From Flavobacterium sp. CECT 9288 (GTDB lineage: Bacteria > Bacteroidota > Bacteroidia > Flavobacteriales > Flavobacteriaceae), in NCBI RefSeq assembly GCF_918731615.1, contig NZ_OU957226.1:434001-498000 (forward strand): a DNA stretch of 64,000 bases. Direction: 5' to 3'. The notes under the pieces were generated by a model. The model made no database searches. It saw only the letters and a program-made list of their open reading frames with translations, and had not been told where the DNA came from. Within the stretch, counting starts at the first letter, position 1; every line of letters starts with the position of its first letter. Of the stretch, positions 18,393 through 29,028 are shown piece by piece. The position numbers and the translations under genes are program-made.

Positions 18393-19010
18393 ATGTCTGG
18401 GTTAATTGGTAGAAAAATCGGCATGACTAGTATTTTCGACGAAAACGGGAAGAATATTCCTTGTACGGTAATCGAAGCAGGTCCATGTGTTGTTACCCAA
18501 GTCAGAACCAAAGGTGTTGACGGGTACGAAGCGTTGCAACTAGGTTTCGATGACAAAAACGAGAAACATTCCACAAAAGCGGCTTTAGGTCACTTTAAAA
18601 AAGCTGGAACTGTAGCTAAGAAAAAAGTCGTTGAATTCCAAGATTTTGCAACTGAACAAAAATTAGGAGATCTTATTGATGTTTCTATTTTTGCTGAAGG
18701 TGAATTTGTAGATGTACAAGGTGTATCTAAAGGTAAAGGTTTCCAAGGGGTTGTAAAACGTCACGGTTTTGGTGGTGTTGGTCAAGCAACTCACGGTCAG
18801 CACAACCGTTTAAGAGCGCCAGGTTCTGTGGGAGCTTCTTCTTATCCATCTAGAGTATTCAAAGGAATGCGTATGGCTGGACGTATGGGAGGAGACAATG
18901 TAAAAGTTCAAAACCTTAGAGTTTTAAAAGTAGTGGCTGAAAAGAACCTACTTGTTATTAAAGGATGTGTTCCTGGTCATAACAACTCTTATGTAATCAT
19001 TCAGAAGTAA
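18393..19010 (+). CDS. rplC: 50S ribosomal protein L3
   Basis: The 205-residue protein starts [17 protein letters not shown] and carries the conserved loop [32 protein letters not shown] (around 115-146). This loop approaches the peptidyl transferase centre. It is the first gene of the long ribosomal run. Its stop codon overlaps the rplD ATG by one base (TAATG), which implies translational coupling. Confidence 0.98.
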   Translation: MSGLIGRKIGMTSIFDENGKNIPCTVIEAGPCVVTQVRTKGVDGYEALQLGFDDKNEKHSTKAALGHFKKAGTVAKKKVVEFQDFATEQKLGDLIDVSIFAEGEFVDVQGVSKGKGFQGVVKRHGFGGVGQATHGQHNRLRAPGSVGASSYPSRVFKGMRMAGRMGGDNVKVQNLRVLKVVAEKNLLVIKGCVPGHNNSYVIIQK

Positions 19011-19639
19011 TGGAAGCAAAAGTATTAGATTTCAACGGAAAAGATACTGGAAGAAAAGTGCAACTTTCTGATTCAGTATTTGGTATAGAGCCAAACAATC
19101 ACGCAGTATATCTTGATGTAAAGCAATATCTTGCTAATCAAAGACAAGGAACGCACAAAGCTAAAGAAAGAGCTGAAGTAGCGGGAAGTACTCGTAAGAT
19201 AAAAAAGCAAAAAGGTACAGGTACAGCCCGTGCTGGTAGTGCTAAAAACCCTTTATTTAAAGGCGGGGGAACTGTTTTTGGTCCAAGACCAAGAAGTTAT
19301 TCTTTCAAATTGAATAAAAACTTAAAGCGTTTAGCTAGAAAATCTGCTTTTTCTATCAAAGCTAAAGAGTCAAACATTATCGTTCTTGAAGACTTTAATT
19401 TTGAAACTCCAAACACTAAAAATTTCATCAACGTTTTGAAAGCTTTAGAGTTAGAGAATAAAAAATCCCTTTTTGTATTGGGTGATTCAAATAAAAATGT
19501 ATATTTGTCGTCACGTAATTTGAAAAGCTCTAGCGTTGTAAGTAGCTTAGAATTAAGTACTTATGCTATATTAAACGCTAATAATTTAGTACTTTTAGAG
19601 AGTTCTTTGGAGATAATTGAAGAAAATTTAAGTAAATAA
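19010..19639 (+). CDS. rplD: 50S ribosomal protein L4
   Basis: The 209-residue protein contains the extended loop typical of L4 (QGTHKAKERAEVAGSTRKIKKQKGTGTARAGS, about 45-76), which lines the exit tunnel. In E. coli L4 also represses its own operon; there is no direct evidence of that here. The start overlaps the rplC stop by one base, and rplW begins 6 bp downstream. Confidence 0.97.
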   Translation: MEAKVLDFNGKDTGRKVQLSDSVFGIEPNNHAVYLDVKQYLANQRQGTHKAKERAEVAGSTRKIKKQKGTGTARAGSAKNPLFKGGGTVFGPRPRSYSFKLNKNLKRLARKSAFSIKAKESNIIVLEDFNFETPNTKNFINVLKALELENKKSLFVLGDSNKNVYLSSRNLKSSSVVSSLELSTYAILNANNLVLLESSLEIIEENLSK

Positions 19640-19645
19640 TAGGGT

Positions 19646-19936
19646 ATGAGCATCATTATTAAGCCTATAGTAACGGAAAAAGTAACCAAAGAAAGTGAAG
19701 TTTTAAATCGCTTCGGATTCGTTGTTGACAGAAAAGCAAACAAAGTTCAAATTAAGAAAGCTGTTGAGGCTGCTTATGGTGTAACTATTGTTAGTGTTAA
19801 CACAATGAATGTGAGACCAGATAGAACTACTAAATACACTAAAAGTGGTTTAATCAGTGGAAAGACAAATGCAATTAAAAAAGCGATTGTTCAAGTACAA
19901 GAAGGAGAAACAATTGATTTTTACAACAATATCTAA
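19646..19936 (+). CDS. rplW: 50S ribosomal protein L23
   Basis: The 96-residue protein begins IIIKPIVTEKVTKESE, and has the [25 protein letters not shown] segment. L23 lies at the exit-tunnel mouth, where trigger factor and SRP dock. It lies 6 bp after rplD and 6 bp before rplB. Confidence 0.97.
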   Translation: MSIIIKPIVTEKVTKESEVLNRFGFVVDRKANKVQIKKAVEAAYGVTIVSVNTMNVRPDRTTKYTKSGLISGKTNAIKKAIVQVQEGETIDFYNNI

Positions 19937-19942
19937 GATAAA

Positions 19943-20767
19943 ATGTCAGTAAGAAAATTAAAACCTATTACCCCAGGTCAGCGATTTAGAGTTGTGAATG
20001 GTTATGACGCCATTACAACTGATAAGCCGGAACGCTCTTTGATAGCGCCGATAAAAAACTCTGGTGGTAGAAATAGTCAGGGAAAGATGACCATGCGTTA
20101 TACGGGTGGTGGTCACAAGCAGAGATATCGTATTATTGATTTTAAACGTACTAAAGAAGGAATTCCTGCTACGGTAAAATCAATCGAATATGATCCAAAC
20201 AGAACTGCATTTATCGCTTTATTAGCTTATGCTGATGGTGAGAAAACTTATATTATCGCTCAAAACGGATTGAAAGTTGGTCAGAAACTTGTTTCAGGTC
20301 CAGAGTCTCAACCTGAGATTGGTAATACTTTACCTTTAAGTAGAGTTCCGCTAGGAACTGTAATTTCTTGTATTGAATTGAGACCTGGTCAAGGTGCAGT
20401 TATTGCACGTTCTGCTGGAACTTTTGCTCAATTAATGGCAAGAGATGGTAAATACGCTACAATTAAAATGCCTTCAGGTGAAACAAGATTGATTTTGTTA
20501 ACTTGTTCTGCAACAATTGGAGCAGTATCTAACTCTGATCATCAATTAGTTGTTTCTGGTAAAGCTGGTAGAACTAGATGGTTAGGTAGAAGACCTAGAA
20601 CAAGACCTGTAGCAATGAACCCTGTAGATCACCCAATGGGAGGTGGTGAAGGACGTTCTTCTGGTGGACATCCACGTTCAAGAAATGGAATACCAGCAAA
20701 AGGTTATAGAACACGTTCTAAGAAAAACCCGAGTAACAAGTATATCGTAGAACGTAGAAAGAAATAA
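19943..20767 (+). CDS. rplB: 50S ribosomal protein L2
   Basis: The 274-residue protein is of standard length and has the signature [19 protein letters not shown] near residue 225-243. That segment includes the His equivalent to E. coli His229 near the peptidyl transferase centre. L2 helps join the subunits. It lies 6 bp after rplW and 6 bp before rpsS. Confidence 0.98.
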   Translation: MSVRKLKPITPGQRFRVVNGYDAITTDKPERSLIAPIKNSGGRNSQGKMTMRYTGGGHKQRYRIIDFKRTKEGIPATVKSIEYDPNRTAFIALLAYADGEKTYIIAQNGLKVGQKLVSGPESQPEIGNTLPLSRVPLGTVISCIELRPGQGAVIARSAGTFAQLMARDGKYATIKMPSGETRLILLTCSATIGAVSNSDHQLVVSGKAGRTRWLGRRPRTRPVAMNPVDHPMGGGEGRSSGGHPRSRNGIPAKGYRTRSKKNPSNKYIVERRKK

Positions 20768-20773
20768 TAAGAT

Positions 20774-21052
20774 ATGGCACGTTCATTAAAAAAAGGACCT
20801 TTTGTTCATTATAAATTAGACAAAAAAGTTCAAGAAAATATTGCAGGTGGAAATAAAGGAGTGGTTAAGACTTGGTCTAGAGCTTCTATGATTACTCCAG
20901 ATTTTGTTGGACAAACTATTGCAGTTCACAACGGTCGTCAATTTGTACCGGTTTATGTAACTGAAAACATGGTAGGTCACAAATTAGGAGAATTTTCACC
21001 AACTAGATCTTTTAGAGGTCATGCTGGAGCAAAAAATAAAGGTAAAAAATAA
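20774..21052 (+). CDS. rpsS: 30S ribosomal protein S19
   Basis: The 92-residue protein starts [14 protein letters not shown] and has [33 protein letters not shown], the conserved C-terminal core. S19 forms the head-domain complex with S13. It lies 6 bp from both neighbours. Confidence 0.98.
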   Translation: MARSLKKGPFVHYKLDKKVQENIAGGNKGVVKTWSRASMITPDFVGQTIAVHNGRQFVPVYVTENMVGHKLGEFSPTRSFRGHAGAKNKGKK

Positions 21053-21058
21053 GAAGCA

Positions 21059-21472
21059 ATGGGAGTTCGTAAAAGAGAAACAGCAGATGCAAGAAAAGAG
21101 GCAAATAAGTCTTTGGCCTTCGCAAAGTTAAATAACTGCCCTACTTCACCTAGAAAAATGCGCTTAGTAGCAGATCTAGTAAGAGGTCAGAAGGTAGAAA
21201 GAGCACTTAACATACTAAGATTTAGTTCTAAAGAAGCTTCAAGAAAATTAGAAAAATTGGTTTTATCTGTAATTGCTAACTGGCAAGCAAAAAACCCTGA
21301 AGCTAATATGGAAGAAGCTGGTTTATTTGTTAAGGAAATCCGTGTAGATGGTGGTATGATGTTGAAAAGACTTCGTCCAGCTCCACAAGGAAGAGCACAT
21401 AGAATAAGAAAACGTTCTAATCACGTTACAATCGTGTTAGGGGCTATCAATAACACACAAAGCAATTCTTAA
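21059..21472 (+). CDS. rplV: 50S ribosomal protein L22
   Basis: The 137-residue protein has the [21 protein letters not shown] start and the beta-hairpin motif [28 protein letters not shown], which protrudes into the exit tunnel. The N-terminus is about 20 residues longer than in E. coli. It lies 5 bp before rpsC. Confidence 0.97.
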   Translation: MGVRKRETADARKEANKSLAFAKLNNCPTSPRKMRLVADLVRGQKVERALNILRFSSKEASRKLEKLVLSVIANWQAKNPEANMEEAGLFVKEIRVDGGMMLKRLRPAPQGRAHRIRKRSNHVTIVLGAINNTQSNS

Positions 21473-21477
21473 GCAGC

Positions 21478-22236
21478 ATGGGACAAAAGACAAATCCAAT
21501 TGGAAACAGACTTGGTATCATCAGAGGATGGGACTCAAACTGGTATGGTGGAAATGATTACGGTGATAAACTTGCCGAAGATCACAAAATCAGAAAGTAC
21601 ATCCATGCTCGTTTATCAAAAGCTAGTGTATCAAAAGTAATAATCGAGAGAACTTTAAAACTTGTAACCGTTACTATCACTACTGCTAGACCTGGTATTA
21701 TTATCGGTAAAGGTGGACAAGAGGTAGACAAGTTAAAAGAAGAACTTAAGAAAATTACTGACAAAGAGGTTCAAATTAACATCTTTGAAATTAAAAGACC
21801 TGAACTTGACGCGTATCTAGTTGCTACAAGCATCTGTCGTCAAATCGAAAGCAGAATTTCTTACAGACGTGCAATCAAAATGGCTATTGCTGCTTCTATG
21901 CGTATGAACGCAGAAGGTATCAAAGTTTTGATTTCGGGTCGTTTGAATGGTGCTGAGATGGCTCGTTCAGAGGGTTTCAAAGAAGGTAGAATTCCTCTAT
22001 CAACTTTCAGAGCTGATATTGATTATGCTTTGGCTGAAGCTCATACTACTTATGGTAGAATGGGTATCAAAGTATGGATCATGAAAGGTGAAGTTTATGG
22101 AAAGAGAGATCTTTCTCCACTAGCCGGAATGGACAAAAAACAATCTGGTGCTGGAGGTAAAGGTGGTGATTCTCCTAGAGGAGATAGAAAACCTTTTAAC
22201 AAAGGTGGAAAACCAGACGCTCGTAAACGAAAGTAA
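21478..22236 (+). CDS. rpsC: 30S ribosomal protein S3
   Basis: The 252-residue protein has a KH domain with the GxxG-type loop [15 protein letters not shown] (about 63-77) and the C-terminal S3 domain ending with [16 protein letters not shown] tail of about 35 residues rich in Gly, Lys and Arg extends past the E. coli end. S3 is at the mRNA entry site. The start ATG follows rplV by 5 bp. Confidence 0.98.
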   Translation: MGQKTNPIGNRLGIIRGWDSNWYGGNDYGDKLAEDHKIRKYIHARLSKASVSKVIIERTLKLVTVTITTARPGIIIGKGGQEVDKLKEELKKITDKEVQINIFEIKRPELDAYLVATSICRQIESRISYRRAIKMAIAASMRMNAEGIKVLISGRLNGAEMARSEGFKEGRIPLSTFRADIDYALAEAHTTYGRMGIKVWIMKGEVYGKRDLSPLAGMDKKQSGAGGKGGDSPRGDRKPFNKGGKPDARKRK

Positions 22237-22254
22237 TTTTTAAAGTAAAGAAAA

Positions 22255-22680
22255 ATGTTACAGCCTAAAAGAACAAAATACCGTAAGGTACAGAAAGGTA
22301 AAATGAAAGGGAACTCTCAAAGAGGGCATGAACTTTCTAATGGAATGTTTGGTATTAAATCTGTACATGAAGATGGAATGTTTTTAACTTCTCGTCAAAT
22401 AGAAGCAGCTCGTATTGCTGCCACTCGTTTTATGAAAAGAGAGGGACAATTATGGATTAAAATATTTCCAGACAAACCAATCACAAAGAAACCTCTTGAG
22501 GTACGTATGGGTAAAGGTAAAGGTGCAGTTGAATACTGGGCAGCCGTTGTTAAACCCGGAAGAATTATGTTTGAAGTTGGAGGAGTACCTTTGTCAGTTG
22601 CTAAAGAGGCGTTACGTCTAGCAGCACAAAAGCTTCCAGTAAAAACTAAATTTGTTGTTGCAAGAGATTTCGAAGCATAA
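22255..22680 (+). CDS. rplP: 50S ribosomal protein L16
   Basis: The 141-residue protein starts [19 protein letters not shown] and contains [29 protein letters not shown] conserved core at about residues 62-87. L16 organises the A-site region of the 50S subunit. It is 13 bp upstream of the rpmC start. Confidence 0.97.
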   Translation: MLQPKRTKYRKVQKGKMKGNSQRGHELSNGMFGIKSVHEDGMFLTSRQIEAARIAATRFMKREGQLWIKIFPDKPITKKPLEVRMGKGKGAVEYWAAVVKPGRIMFEVGGVPLSVAKEALRLAAQKLPVKTKFVVARDFEA

Positions 22681-22693
22681 TTTATACTATATT

Positions 22694-22879
22694 ATGAAAC
22701 AATCAGAAATAAAAAATCTTTCTGCAGCAGAGTTGCAAGAGAAACTTAGCCAGACTAAGAAAACATATGCTGATCTTAAAATGGCTCACGCTATTTCACC
22801 AATTGAGAATCCACTTCAAATTAGAGGTGTGAGAAGAACTGTTGCAAGATTAGCTACTGAACTTACTAAAAGACAATAA
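22694..22879 (+). CDS. rpmC: 50S ribosomal protein L29
   Basis: The 61-residue two-helix protein reads MKQSEIKNLSAAELQEKLSQ near its start and contains NPLQIRGVRRTVARLATEL. The frame is open further upstream to 22652, but that would overlap rplP and add residues absent from L29. The ATG at 22694 is therefore chosen. L29 sits beside L23 at the tunnel exit. Confidence 0.95.
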   Translation: MKQSEIKNLSAAELQEKLSQTKKTYADLKMAHAISPIENPLQIRGVRRTVARLATELTKRQ

Positions 22880-22896
22880 CTGTAGTCTGCTGAAAG

Positions 22897-23157
22897 ATGG
22901 AAGAAAAAAGAAATTTAAGAAAAGAGAGAATTGGTGTTGTAACTTCAGACAAAATGGATAAATCTATTGTTGTTGCTGAAGTTCGTAAAGTAAAACACCC
23001 ATTATACGGTAAGTTCGTGTTGAAAACTAAAAAGTATCACGCACACGACGAAATGAACGACTGTAACGTTGGAGATACTGTAAGGATTAGCGAGACTCGT
23101 CCTTTAAGTAAAACAAAATGTTGGAGGTTAGTTGAAATCTTAGAAAGAGCTAAATAA
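22897..23157 (+). CDS. rpsQ: 30S ribosomal protein S17
   Basis: The 86-residue OB-fold protein has [19 protein letters not shown] and the conserved [24 protein letters not shown] segment. It is a primary 16S rRNA binder of the 30S body. It is 2 bp upstream of rplN. Confidence 0.97.
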   Translation: MEEKRNLRKERIGVVTSDKMDKSIVVAEVRKVKHPLYGKFVLKTKKYHAHDEMNDCNVGDTVRISETRPLSKTKCWRLVEILERAK

Positions 23158-23159
23158 TT

Positions 23160-23528
23160 ATGGTACAACAAGAATCAAGACTAAAAGTAGCAGATAACAC
23201 TGGAGCAAAGGAAGTTTTAACTATCCGTGTTTTAGGAGGTACCAAAAGAAGGTATGCCTCTGTTGGTGACAAGATTGTAGTTTCTATCAAAGATACTGCT
23301 CCAAACGGAAGCGTTAAAAAAGGAGCTGTTTCAACTGCAGTTGTTGTACGTACCAAAAAAGAAGTAAGAAGAGCCGATGGTTCATACATTAGATTTGATG
23401 ATAACGCTTGCGTATTATTGAATGCTGCTGGTGAAATGAGAGGAACTCGTGTTTTTGGTCCGGTAGCAAGAGAACTTCGTGAAAAACAATTCATGAAAAT
23501 TGTATCATTAGCACCAGAAGTGCTTTAA
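23160..23528 (+). CDS. rplN: 50S ribosomal protein L14
   Basis: The 122-residue protein is of standard length, with [20 protein letters not shown] at the start and ending [23 protein letters not shown]. It lies at the subunit interface. It is 2 bp after rpsQ. Confidence 0.98.
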   Translation: MVQQESRLKVADNTGAKEVLTIRVLGGTKRRYASVGDKIVVSIKDTAPNGSVKKGAVSTAVVVRTKKEVRRADGSYIRFDDNACVLLNAAGEMRGTRVFGPVARELREKQFMKIVSLAPEVL

Positions 23529-23539
23529 TTCGTTTTAAG

Positions 23540-23854
23540 ATGATAAAGCTAAAAATAAAATCAGGTGACATCGTTAGAGTAATTGCTGGAGACCATAAAG
23601 GTGCTGAAGGTAAAGTATTAAGCGTTGATCGTGAAAAGAACAAAGCAATTGTTGAAGGTGTTAATATGGTTTCTAAGCATACGAAACCAAGTGCAAAAAG
23701 CCCTCAAGGTGGTATTGTAAAGAAAGAAGCTCCAATACAAATATCTAACATCTCTTTAATTGATCCTAAAACTAAGGAAACAACAAGAGTAGGGGTTAGA
23801 GTAGAAGGAGATAAGAAAGTAAGATTTTCAAAAAAATCTAATCAAGTACTATAG
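23540..23854 (+). CDS. rplX: 50S ribosomal protein L24
   Basis: The 104-residue protein has a KOW motif near its start ([36 protein letters not shown]) and the [22 protein letters not shown] segment. L24 is an assembly-initiating protein of the large subunit. It is 2 bp upstream of rplE. Confidence 0.97.
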   Translation: MIKLKIKSGDIVRVIAGDHKGAEGKVLSVDREKNKAIVEGVNMVSKHTKPSAKSPQGGIVKKEAPIQISNISLIDPKTKETTRVGVRVEGDKKVRFSKKSNQVL

Positions 23855-23856
23855 TA

Positions 23857-24408
23857 ATGGCGTATATACCTAGACTAAAAGAAGAATATAAGAGCAGAGT
23901 AATTGCTGCTCTTAAAGAGGAATTCGGATACGTAAACGTAATGCAAGTTCCTAAATTGGACAAAATCGTTTTAAGTAAAGGAGTTGGTGCAGCTGTATCT
24001 GATAAAAAACTTATTGACTATGCAGTTGATGAGTTAACTAAGATCACTGGACAGAAAGCAGTTTCAACTATCTCTAAGAAAGACGTTGCGTCTTTTAAAT
24101 TGAGAAAAGGAATGCCAATTGGTGCTAAAGTTACTTTGCGTGGAGAAAGAATGTATGAGTTTCTTGATAGACTTATTACTTCTGCGTTACCTCGCGTAAG
24201 AGATTTCAGCGGAATTAAAGCTACAGGTTTTGATGGTAGAGGAAATTATAACCTTGGTGTTTTAGAACAAATTATTTTTCCAGAAATTGATATTGACAAA
24301 GTTAATAAAATCTCTGGTATGGATATTACCTTCGTAACTACCGCAAAGACTGACAAAGAAGCTAAGTCGTTATTAACAGAATTAGGTTTACCTTTTAAAA
24401 AGAACTAA
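23857..24408 (+). CDS. rplE: 50S ribosomal protein L5
   Basis: The 183-residue protein contains [48 protein letters not shown] and [10 protein letters not shown], all conserved in L5. It binds 5S rRNA in the central protuberance. It is 3 bp upstream of rpsN. Confidence 0.98.
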   Translation: MAYIPRLKEEYKSRVIAALKEEFGYVNVMQVPKLDKIVLSKGVGAAVSDKKLIDYAVDELTKITGQKAVSTISKKDVASFKLRKGMPIGAKVTLRGERMYEFLDRLITSALPRVRDFSGIKATGFDGRGNYNLGVLEQIIFPEIDIDKVNKISGMDITFVTTAKTDKEAKSLLTELGLPFKKN

Positions 24409-24411
24409 GAC

Positions 24412-24681
24412 ATGGCTAAAGAATCAATGAAAGCCCGTGAGGTTAAGAGAGAAAAAACGGTTGCAAAGTATGCAGAGAAAAGAAAAGCTTTGTTAGAAGC
24501 TGGAGATTTCGTAGGTTTGCAAAAGTTACCAAAAAATGCTTCACCTGTTCGTTTACACAATCGTTGTAAATTAACTGGAAGACCAAGAGGTTATATGCGT
24601 CAATTTGGTATTTCACGTGTTACATTTCGTGAAATGGCAAATAACGGATTAATTCCTGGTGTAAAAAAAGCATCTTGGTAA
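24412..24681 (+). CDS. rpsN: 30S ribosomal protein S14
   Basis: The 89-residue protein ends with the typical [39 protein letters not shown]. It has no CxxC pair, so it is the zinc-independent long form. It lies 3 bp after rplE. A gap of 122 bp with a hairpin follows before rpsH. Confidence 0.98.
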   Translation: MAKESMKAREVKREKTVAKYAEKRKALLEAGDFVGLQKLPKNASPVRLHNRCKLTGRPRGYMRQFGISRVTFREMANNGLIPGVKKASW

Positions 24682-24699
24682 TAGCATAGTTTTGCTTTC

Positions 24700-24733
24700 A
24701 GATACAGACTTAACATTTGTTTAGTCTGTATCT
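24700..24733 (+). promoter_or_regulatory. Hairpin in the rpsN-rpsH gap
   Basis: A perfect 11-bp stem (24700-24710 with 24723-24733, AGATACAGACT/AGTCTGTATCT) has a 12-nt loop. It lies in the only sizeable gap inside the spc-like part of the run. Downstream is TTAATATTTA rather than a strong T run. It may be an attenuator, a processing site or an r-protein binding site. Confidence 0.55.
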
Positions 24734-24803
24734 TTAATATTTATAAATTGGTTTAAGGTTCAATAAATTGTTTGTTGAAAACCAAGACCGCAAATTAATA
24801 CAC

Positions 24804-25202
24804 ATGTATACAGATCCTATTGCTGATTATTTGACAAGAGTTCGTAACGCTGTGGCTGCAAACCACAAAGTTGTTGAAATTCCTGCATCTAATCTAAAAA
24901 AAGAAATAACTAAGATCTTATTTGATCAAGGTTATATTTTGAGTTACAAATTTGAAGACAACGCTGTTCAGGGGTCTATCAAAATCGCTTTGAAGTATGA
25001 TAAAGATACTAAAGAGTCTGTAATCAAAGATATTCAGAGAATTAGTAAACCAGGTTTACGTAAATATTCAAGTTCTGCTAATATACCAAGAATCTTAAAT
25101 GGTTTAGGTATTGCTATTGTTTCTACTTCAAAAGGTTTGATGACTGGTAAACAAGCAAAGCAATTGAATGTAGGTGGTGAAGTAATTTGTTACGTATACT
25201 AA
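24804..25202 (+). CDS. rpsH: 30S ribosomal protein S8
   Basis: The 132-residue protein begins [20 protein letters not shown] and ends with the conserved [25 protein letters not shown]. The open frame continues upstream to 24768 (TTG), but the family start is the ATG at 24804. S8 is a central-domain assembly protein. In E. coli it represses the spc operon; the hairpin just upstream would be a candidate site, by inference only. Confidence 0.97.
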   Translation: MYTDPIADYLTRVRNAVAANHKVVEIPASNLKKEITKILFDQGYILSYKFEDNAVQGSIKIALKYDKDTKESVIKDIQRISKPGLRKYSSSANIPRILNGLGIAIVSTSKGLMTGKQAKQLNVGGEVICYVY

Positions 25203-25220
25203 TTTAAAGACTATAATAAG

Positions 25221-25763
25221 ATGTCAAGAATAGGTAAAAATCCTATAATAGTTCCTGCAGGTGTTACTGTTGAAGTAGCAAATGGAATTATTACAGTAAA
25301 GGGAAAAAACGGTCAACTAACTCAGGAGTTTTCGGACGTTACTGTAACAGTTGAAGATGGTCAAGTTCAAGTTGACAGGTCATCTGATCATAAGGATCAA
25401 AGAGCAAAACATGGTTTGTATCGTTCACTTATCAACAACATGATAGTTGGTGTTACAGATGGTTTTACTAAATCATTAGAATTGGTTGGAGTTGGTTATA
25501 GAGCTTCAAATCAAGGACAAAAATTAGATTTAGCTCTTGGTTTTTCACACAATATTATTTTAGAGATTGCTCCTGAAGTTACTTTAGAAACTATATCTGA
25601 GAAAGGTAAAAACCCAATTGTAAAGTTAACATCATTTGATAAACAACTTTTAGGACAAGTAGCTGCGAAAATTAGAGGTTTCCGTAAGCCAGAGCCATAC
25701 AAAGGAAAAGGAGTTAAATTCGTGGGTGAAGTATTAAGAAGAAAAGCAGGTAAATCAGCTTAA
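25221..25763 (+). CDS. rplF: 50S ribosomal protein L6
   Basis: The 180-residue protein has two repeated alpha/beta domains, with [16 protein letters not shown] at the start and [24 protein letters not shown] at the end. It lies near the L7/L12 stalk base. It is 11 bp upstream of rplR. Confidence 0.98.
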   Translation: MSRIGKNPIIVPAGVTVEVANGIITVKGKNGQLTQEFSDVTVTVEDGQVQVDRSSDHKDQRAKHGLYRSLINNMIVGVTDGFTKSLELVGVGYRASNQGQKLDLALGFSHNIILEIAPEVTLETISEKGKNPIVKLTSFDKQLLGQVAAKIRGFRKPEPYKGKGVKFVGEVLRRKAGKSA

Positions 25764-25774
25764 AAAATAAGATT

Positions 25775-26125
25775 ATGTCATTAACAAAACCTGAAAGAAG
25801 ACAAAGAATTAGATTCAGAATTAGAAAGACAATTAGTGGTACTGCTACTAATCCAAGACTATCTGTTTTTAGAAGTAACAAAGAAATTTACGCTCAATTA
25901 ATTGATGATGTAAACGGAGTTACTTTGCTAGCAGCTTCTTCAAGAGAAAAAGAAATAGGTAAGGGTACGAATATTGAAGTTGCTACAGCAGTTGGGAAAT
26001 TAGTTGCTGAAAAAGCTTTAAAAGCTGGGATAGAAGTTGTAACTTTTGATAGAGGAGGTTACTTATATCACGGGCGTATTAAATCATTAGCAGAAGGCGC
26101 GAGAGCGGCTGGACTTAAATTCTAA
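25775..26125 (+). CDS. rplR: 50S ribosomal protein L18
   Basis: The 116-residue protein contains [31 protein letters not shown] and ends [25 protein letters not shown]. It binds 5S rRNA with L5. It is 6 bp upstream of rpsE. Confidence 0.98.
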   Translation: MSLTKPERRQRIRFRIRKTISGTATNPRLSVFRSNKEIYAQLIDDVNGVTLLAASSREKEIGKGTNIEVATAVGKLVAEKALKAGIEVVTFDRGGYLYHGRIKSLAEGARAAGLKF

Positions 26126-26131
26126 TATAGT

Positions 26132-26659
26132 ATGTCTAATAGTAAATACAAAAATGTAGAGTTGGTAAAACCTAGTGGTCTTGAATTAAAAGATCGTTTG
26201 GTGAGTGTAAATCGTGTTACTAAAGTTACAAAGGGTGGTAGAGCTTTTGGTTTTTCTGCTATTGTAGTTGTAGGTGATGAAAACGGTGTTGTTGGTCACG
26301 GTTTAGGTAAATCTAAAGATGTTTCTGAGGCTATTGCTAAAGCAGTAGAAGATGCTAAGAAAAATCTAGTAAAGATCCCTTTAAATGGTCAATCTGTACC
26401 TCACGAACAAAAAGGTAAATTTGGTGGTGCACGCGTATTTTTAATTCCTGCATCTCATGGTACTGGAGTTATTGCTGGTGGAGCTGTTCGTTCAGTTTTA
26501 GAATCAGTTGGTATACATGATGTACTTTCAAAATCACAAGGATCTTCAAATCCACACAACGTGGTAAAAGCAACTTTTGATGCTTTATTACAAATGAGAA
26601 GTGCTTACACTGTTGCAAAACAAAGAGGTGTTTCTTTAGAGAAAGTTTTTAAAGGTTAA
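26132..26659 (+). CDS. rpsE: 30S ribosomal protein S5
   Basis: The 175-residue protein has the double-stranded RNA-binding-like N domain ([28 protein letters not shown]) and the C domain with [44 protein letters not shown]5 influences decoding fidelity. It is 12 bp upstream of rpmD. Confidence 0.98.
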   Translation: MSNSKYKNVELVKPSGLELKDRLVSVNRVTKVTKGGRAFGFSAIVVVGDENGVVGHGLGKSKDVSEAIAKAVEDAKKNLVKIPLNGQSVPHEQKGKFGGARVFLIPASHGTGVIAGGAVRSVLESVGIHDVLSKSQGSSNPHNVVKATFDALLQMRSAYTVAKQRGVSLEKVFKG

Positions 26660-26671
26660 TACAAGGAAATT

Positions 26672-26854
26672 ATGGCTAAATTATTAGTAAAACAAGTTAG
26701 AAGCAAAATCAACTGTCCACTTTCACAAAAAAGAGGATTAGAAGCTTTAGGTCTACGTAAAATGGGACAAGTTGTAGCGCATGATTCAAATCCTACAATC
26801 CTTGGTATGATAAATAAAGTTAAACACTTAGTTTCTGTTGAAGAAGCTAAATAA
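26672..26854 (+). CDS. rpmD: 50S ribosomal protein L30
   Basis: The 60-residue protein reads [32 protein letters not shown], the standard L30 pattern. Its presence is worth noting because some bacteria lack L30. It lies 11 bp before rplO. Confidence 0.96.
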   Translation: MAKLLVKQVRSKINCPLSQKRGLEALGLRKMGQVVAHDSNPTILGMINKVKHLVSVEEAK

Positions 26855-26865
26855 CAAATACTGTT

Positions 26866-27318
26866 ATGAATTTAAGTAACTTACAACCTGCTGAAGGTTC
26901 TACGCACAATCAAAACAAAAGATTAGGTAGAGGAGAAGGTTCTGGAAAAGGTGGTACCTCTGCAAGAGGACATAAAGGAGCAAAATCTCGTTCTGGTTAT
27001 TCTAAAAAGATTGGTTTTGAAGGAGGGCAAATGCCACTTCAAAGACGTGTACCTAAGTTTGGTTTTACAAACATTAATCGTAAAGATTACGAAGGTGTTA
27101 ATCTTGATACTCTTCAACTTTTAGTTGAAAATGGAATTGTTCAAGATACCGTTGATATGTCAGTTTATGTTGCTAACCGTTTGGCTACCAAAAATGAGAT
27201 CGTTAAGATTTTAGGTAGAGGTGAATTGAAAGCAAAATTAAAAGTAACCGCTCACAAATTTACTGCTACTGCAAAAGCTGCTATTGAAGCTGCTGGTGGA
27301 GAAGCTATAGTAATGTAA
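26866..27318 (+). CDS. rplO: 50S ribosomal protein L15
   Basis: The 150-residue protein starts [16 protein letters not shown] and has the glycine-rich [26 protein letters not shown] segment. It ends in a C-terminal domain reading [15 protein letters not shown]. It is a late-assembling 50S protein. The gene is 12 bp upstream of secY. Confidence 0.98.
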   Translation: MNLSNLQPAEGSTHNQNKRLGRGEGSGKGGTSARGHKGAKSRSGYSKKIGFEGGQMPLQRRVPKFGFTNINRKDYEGVNLDTLQLLVENGIVQDTVDMSVYVANRLATKNEIVKILGRGELKAKLKVTAHKFTATAKAAIEAAGGEAIVM

Positions 27319-27330
27319 TTTTCTGTTAAT

Positions 27331-28677
27331 ATGAAGAAATTTATTGAATCAATAGGTAATGTTTGGAAAATTGAAGAACTAAAAAATAGAATTCTAATTA
27401 CTTTTGGTCTTCTTTTAGTTTATCGTTTTGGTGCTCAAGTGACCTTACCGGGTATTGATGCAACTCAATTGGCTAATTTAGCCGGACAAACCAAAGAAGG
27501 AATTGGTTCAATTCTTGACATGTTTACTGGTGGTGCATTTTCTCAAGCTTCTGTTTTTGCACTTGGGATTATGCCATACATTTCTGCATCTATTGTGGTT
27601 CAGCTGATGGGAATTGCTATTCCTTATTTGCAAAAACTACAAAGTGATGGAGAGAGTGGTAGAAAAAAAATAAATCAAATTACACGTTGGTTGACAATTG
27701 GAATTACTTTAGTTCAAGGTCCTACCTACATCTATAACTTATATAGAACTCTTCCTGGTAATGCTTTTTTATTAGGTTTTAATTCTTTTGAGTTTTTATT
27801 CTCTTCTGTTGTAATTCTTGTTACAGGTACCATTTTTGCAATGTGGCTTGGTGAAAAGATTACTGACAAAGGAATTGGTAATGGTATTTCTTTATTGATC
27901 ATGGTAGGGATACTTGCTAGATTGCCTCAGGCGTTTATGCAAGAGTTCACTTCAAGAGTTTCAAATAACAATGGAGGGCCAATGTTATTGGTTATCGAAA
28001 TTATTATTTGGTTATTGGTAATTATTAGTTGTGTACTATTAGTTATGGCTGTTCGTAGGATACCTGTTCAATACGCAAGACGTACTACATCAGGTGATTT
28101 TGAACAAGACATGATGAATGGTAATAGACAGTGGATACCTTTGAAGCTTAATGCTTCTGGAGTGATGCCAATTATTTTTGCGCAAGCAATTATGTTTATT
28201 CCTGCTGCTTTAGCTGGTTTATCTGATTCAGATACTTCACAGTCAATAGTGGGTGCATTTAGTAACATGTTTGGTTTTTGGTATAATTTTGTATTTGCAA
28301 CTTTAATTATTGTATTTACATTTTTCTATACAGCCATTACGGTTCCAACAAACAAAATGTCTGATGATTTAAAGAGAAGTGGTGGTTTTATTCCTGGTGT
28401 TAAACCTGGTGTTGAGACTTCTGACTATCTTGATAAAGTGATGTCTTTAATCACATTCCCTGGGTCAATATTTCTTGCTTTGATCGCTGTGTTCCCTGCG
28501 ATAATTGTAAGCGTAATGGATGTTCAACAATCTTGGGCAATGTTTTTTGGAGGTACTTCATTAATTATTATGGTTGGAGTAGCCATTGACACTGTACAGC
28601 AAATCAATTCATACTTGTTGAATAAGCATTATGATGGATTAATGAAAAGTGGTAAAAATAGAAAAGCAGTAGCTTAA
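27331..28677 (+). CDS. secY: Protein translocase subunit SecY
   Basis: The 448-residue membrane protein has ten hydrophobic segments and SecY signatures. These include GALGIMPYISASIVVQLM-like residues in helix 2 (FALGIMPYISASIVVQL), GNGISLLIMVGI, and the RRIPVQYARR loop. SecY forms the protein-conducting channel in the inner membrane. Its position between rplO and infA is conserved. It ends 3 bp before infA. Confidence 0.98.
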   Translation: MKKFIESIGNVWKIEELKNRILITFGLLLVYRFGAQVTLPGIDATQLANLAGQTKEGIGSILDMFTGGAFSQASVFALGIMPYISASIVVQLMGIAIPYLQKLQSDGESGRKKINQITRWLTIGITLVQGPTYIYNLYRTLPGNAFLLGFNSFEFLFSSVVILVTGTIFAMWLGEKITDKGIGNGISLLIMVGILARLPQAFMQEFTSRVSNNNGGPMLLVIEIIIWLLVIISCVLLVMAVRRIPVQYARRTTSGDFEQDMMNGNRQWIPLKLNASGVMPIIFAQAIMFIPAALAGLSDSDTSQSIVGAFSNMFGFWYNFVFATLIIVFTFFYTAITVPTNKMSDDLKRSGGFIPGVKPGVETSDYLDKVMSLITFPGSIFLALIAVFPAIIVSVMDVQQSWAMFFGGTSLIIMVGVAIDTVQQINSYLLNKHYDGLMKSGKNRKAVA

Positions 28678-28680
28678 TTT

Positions 28681-28896
28681 ATGGCAAAACAATCAGCAAT
28701 AGAACAAGACGGTTCAATCATTGAAGCATTATCAAATGCAATGTTCCGTGTAGAGTTAGAGAATGGACATATTGTAATTGCACATATTTCTGGTAAAATG
28801 CGTATGCATTACATTAAATTATTACCTGGTGATAAGGTGAAACTAGAAATGAGTCCTTACGATTTGTCAAAAGCGAGAATTACTTATAGATATTAA
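28681..28896 (+). CDS. infA: Translation initiation factor IF-1
   Basis: The 71-residue OB-fold protein reads [25 protein letters not shown] and ends [12 protein letters not shown]-1 blocks the ribosomal A site during initiation. It follows secY by 3 bp and precedes rpmJ by 13 bp. Confidence 0.98.
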   Translation: MAKQSAIEQDGSIIEALSNAMFRVELENGHIVIAHISGKMRMHYIKLLPGDKVKLEMSPYDLSKARITYRY

Positions 28897-28909
28897 AGGA
28901 TATTCAAAA

Positions 28910-29026
28910 ATGAAAGTTAGAGCTTCAGTAAAAAAGAGAAGTCCCGAGTGCAAAATTGTGCGAAGAAAAGGGAGATTGTACGTAATAAACAAAAAGAATC
29001 CTAGATTTAAACAAAGACAAGGATAA
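28910..29026 (+). CDS. rpmJ: 50S ribosomal protein L36
   Basis: This 38-codon gene encodes a protein starting [15 protein letters not shown] and ending [10 protein letters not shown]. Only one Cys (position 14) is present, so the zinc-ribbon Cys set is lost and it is the C-minus type. It lies between infA and rpsM, the usual place, 2 bp before rpsM. Confidence 0.95.
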   Translation: MKVRASVKKRSPECKIVRRKGRLYVINKKNPRFKQRQG

Positions 29027-29028
29027 TT

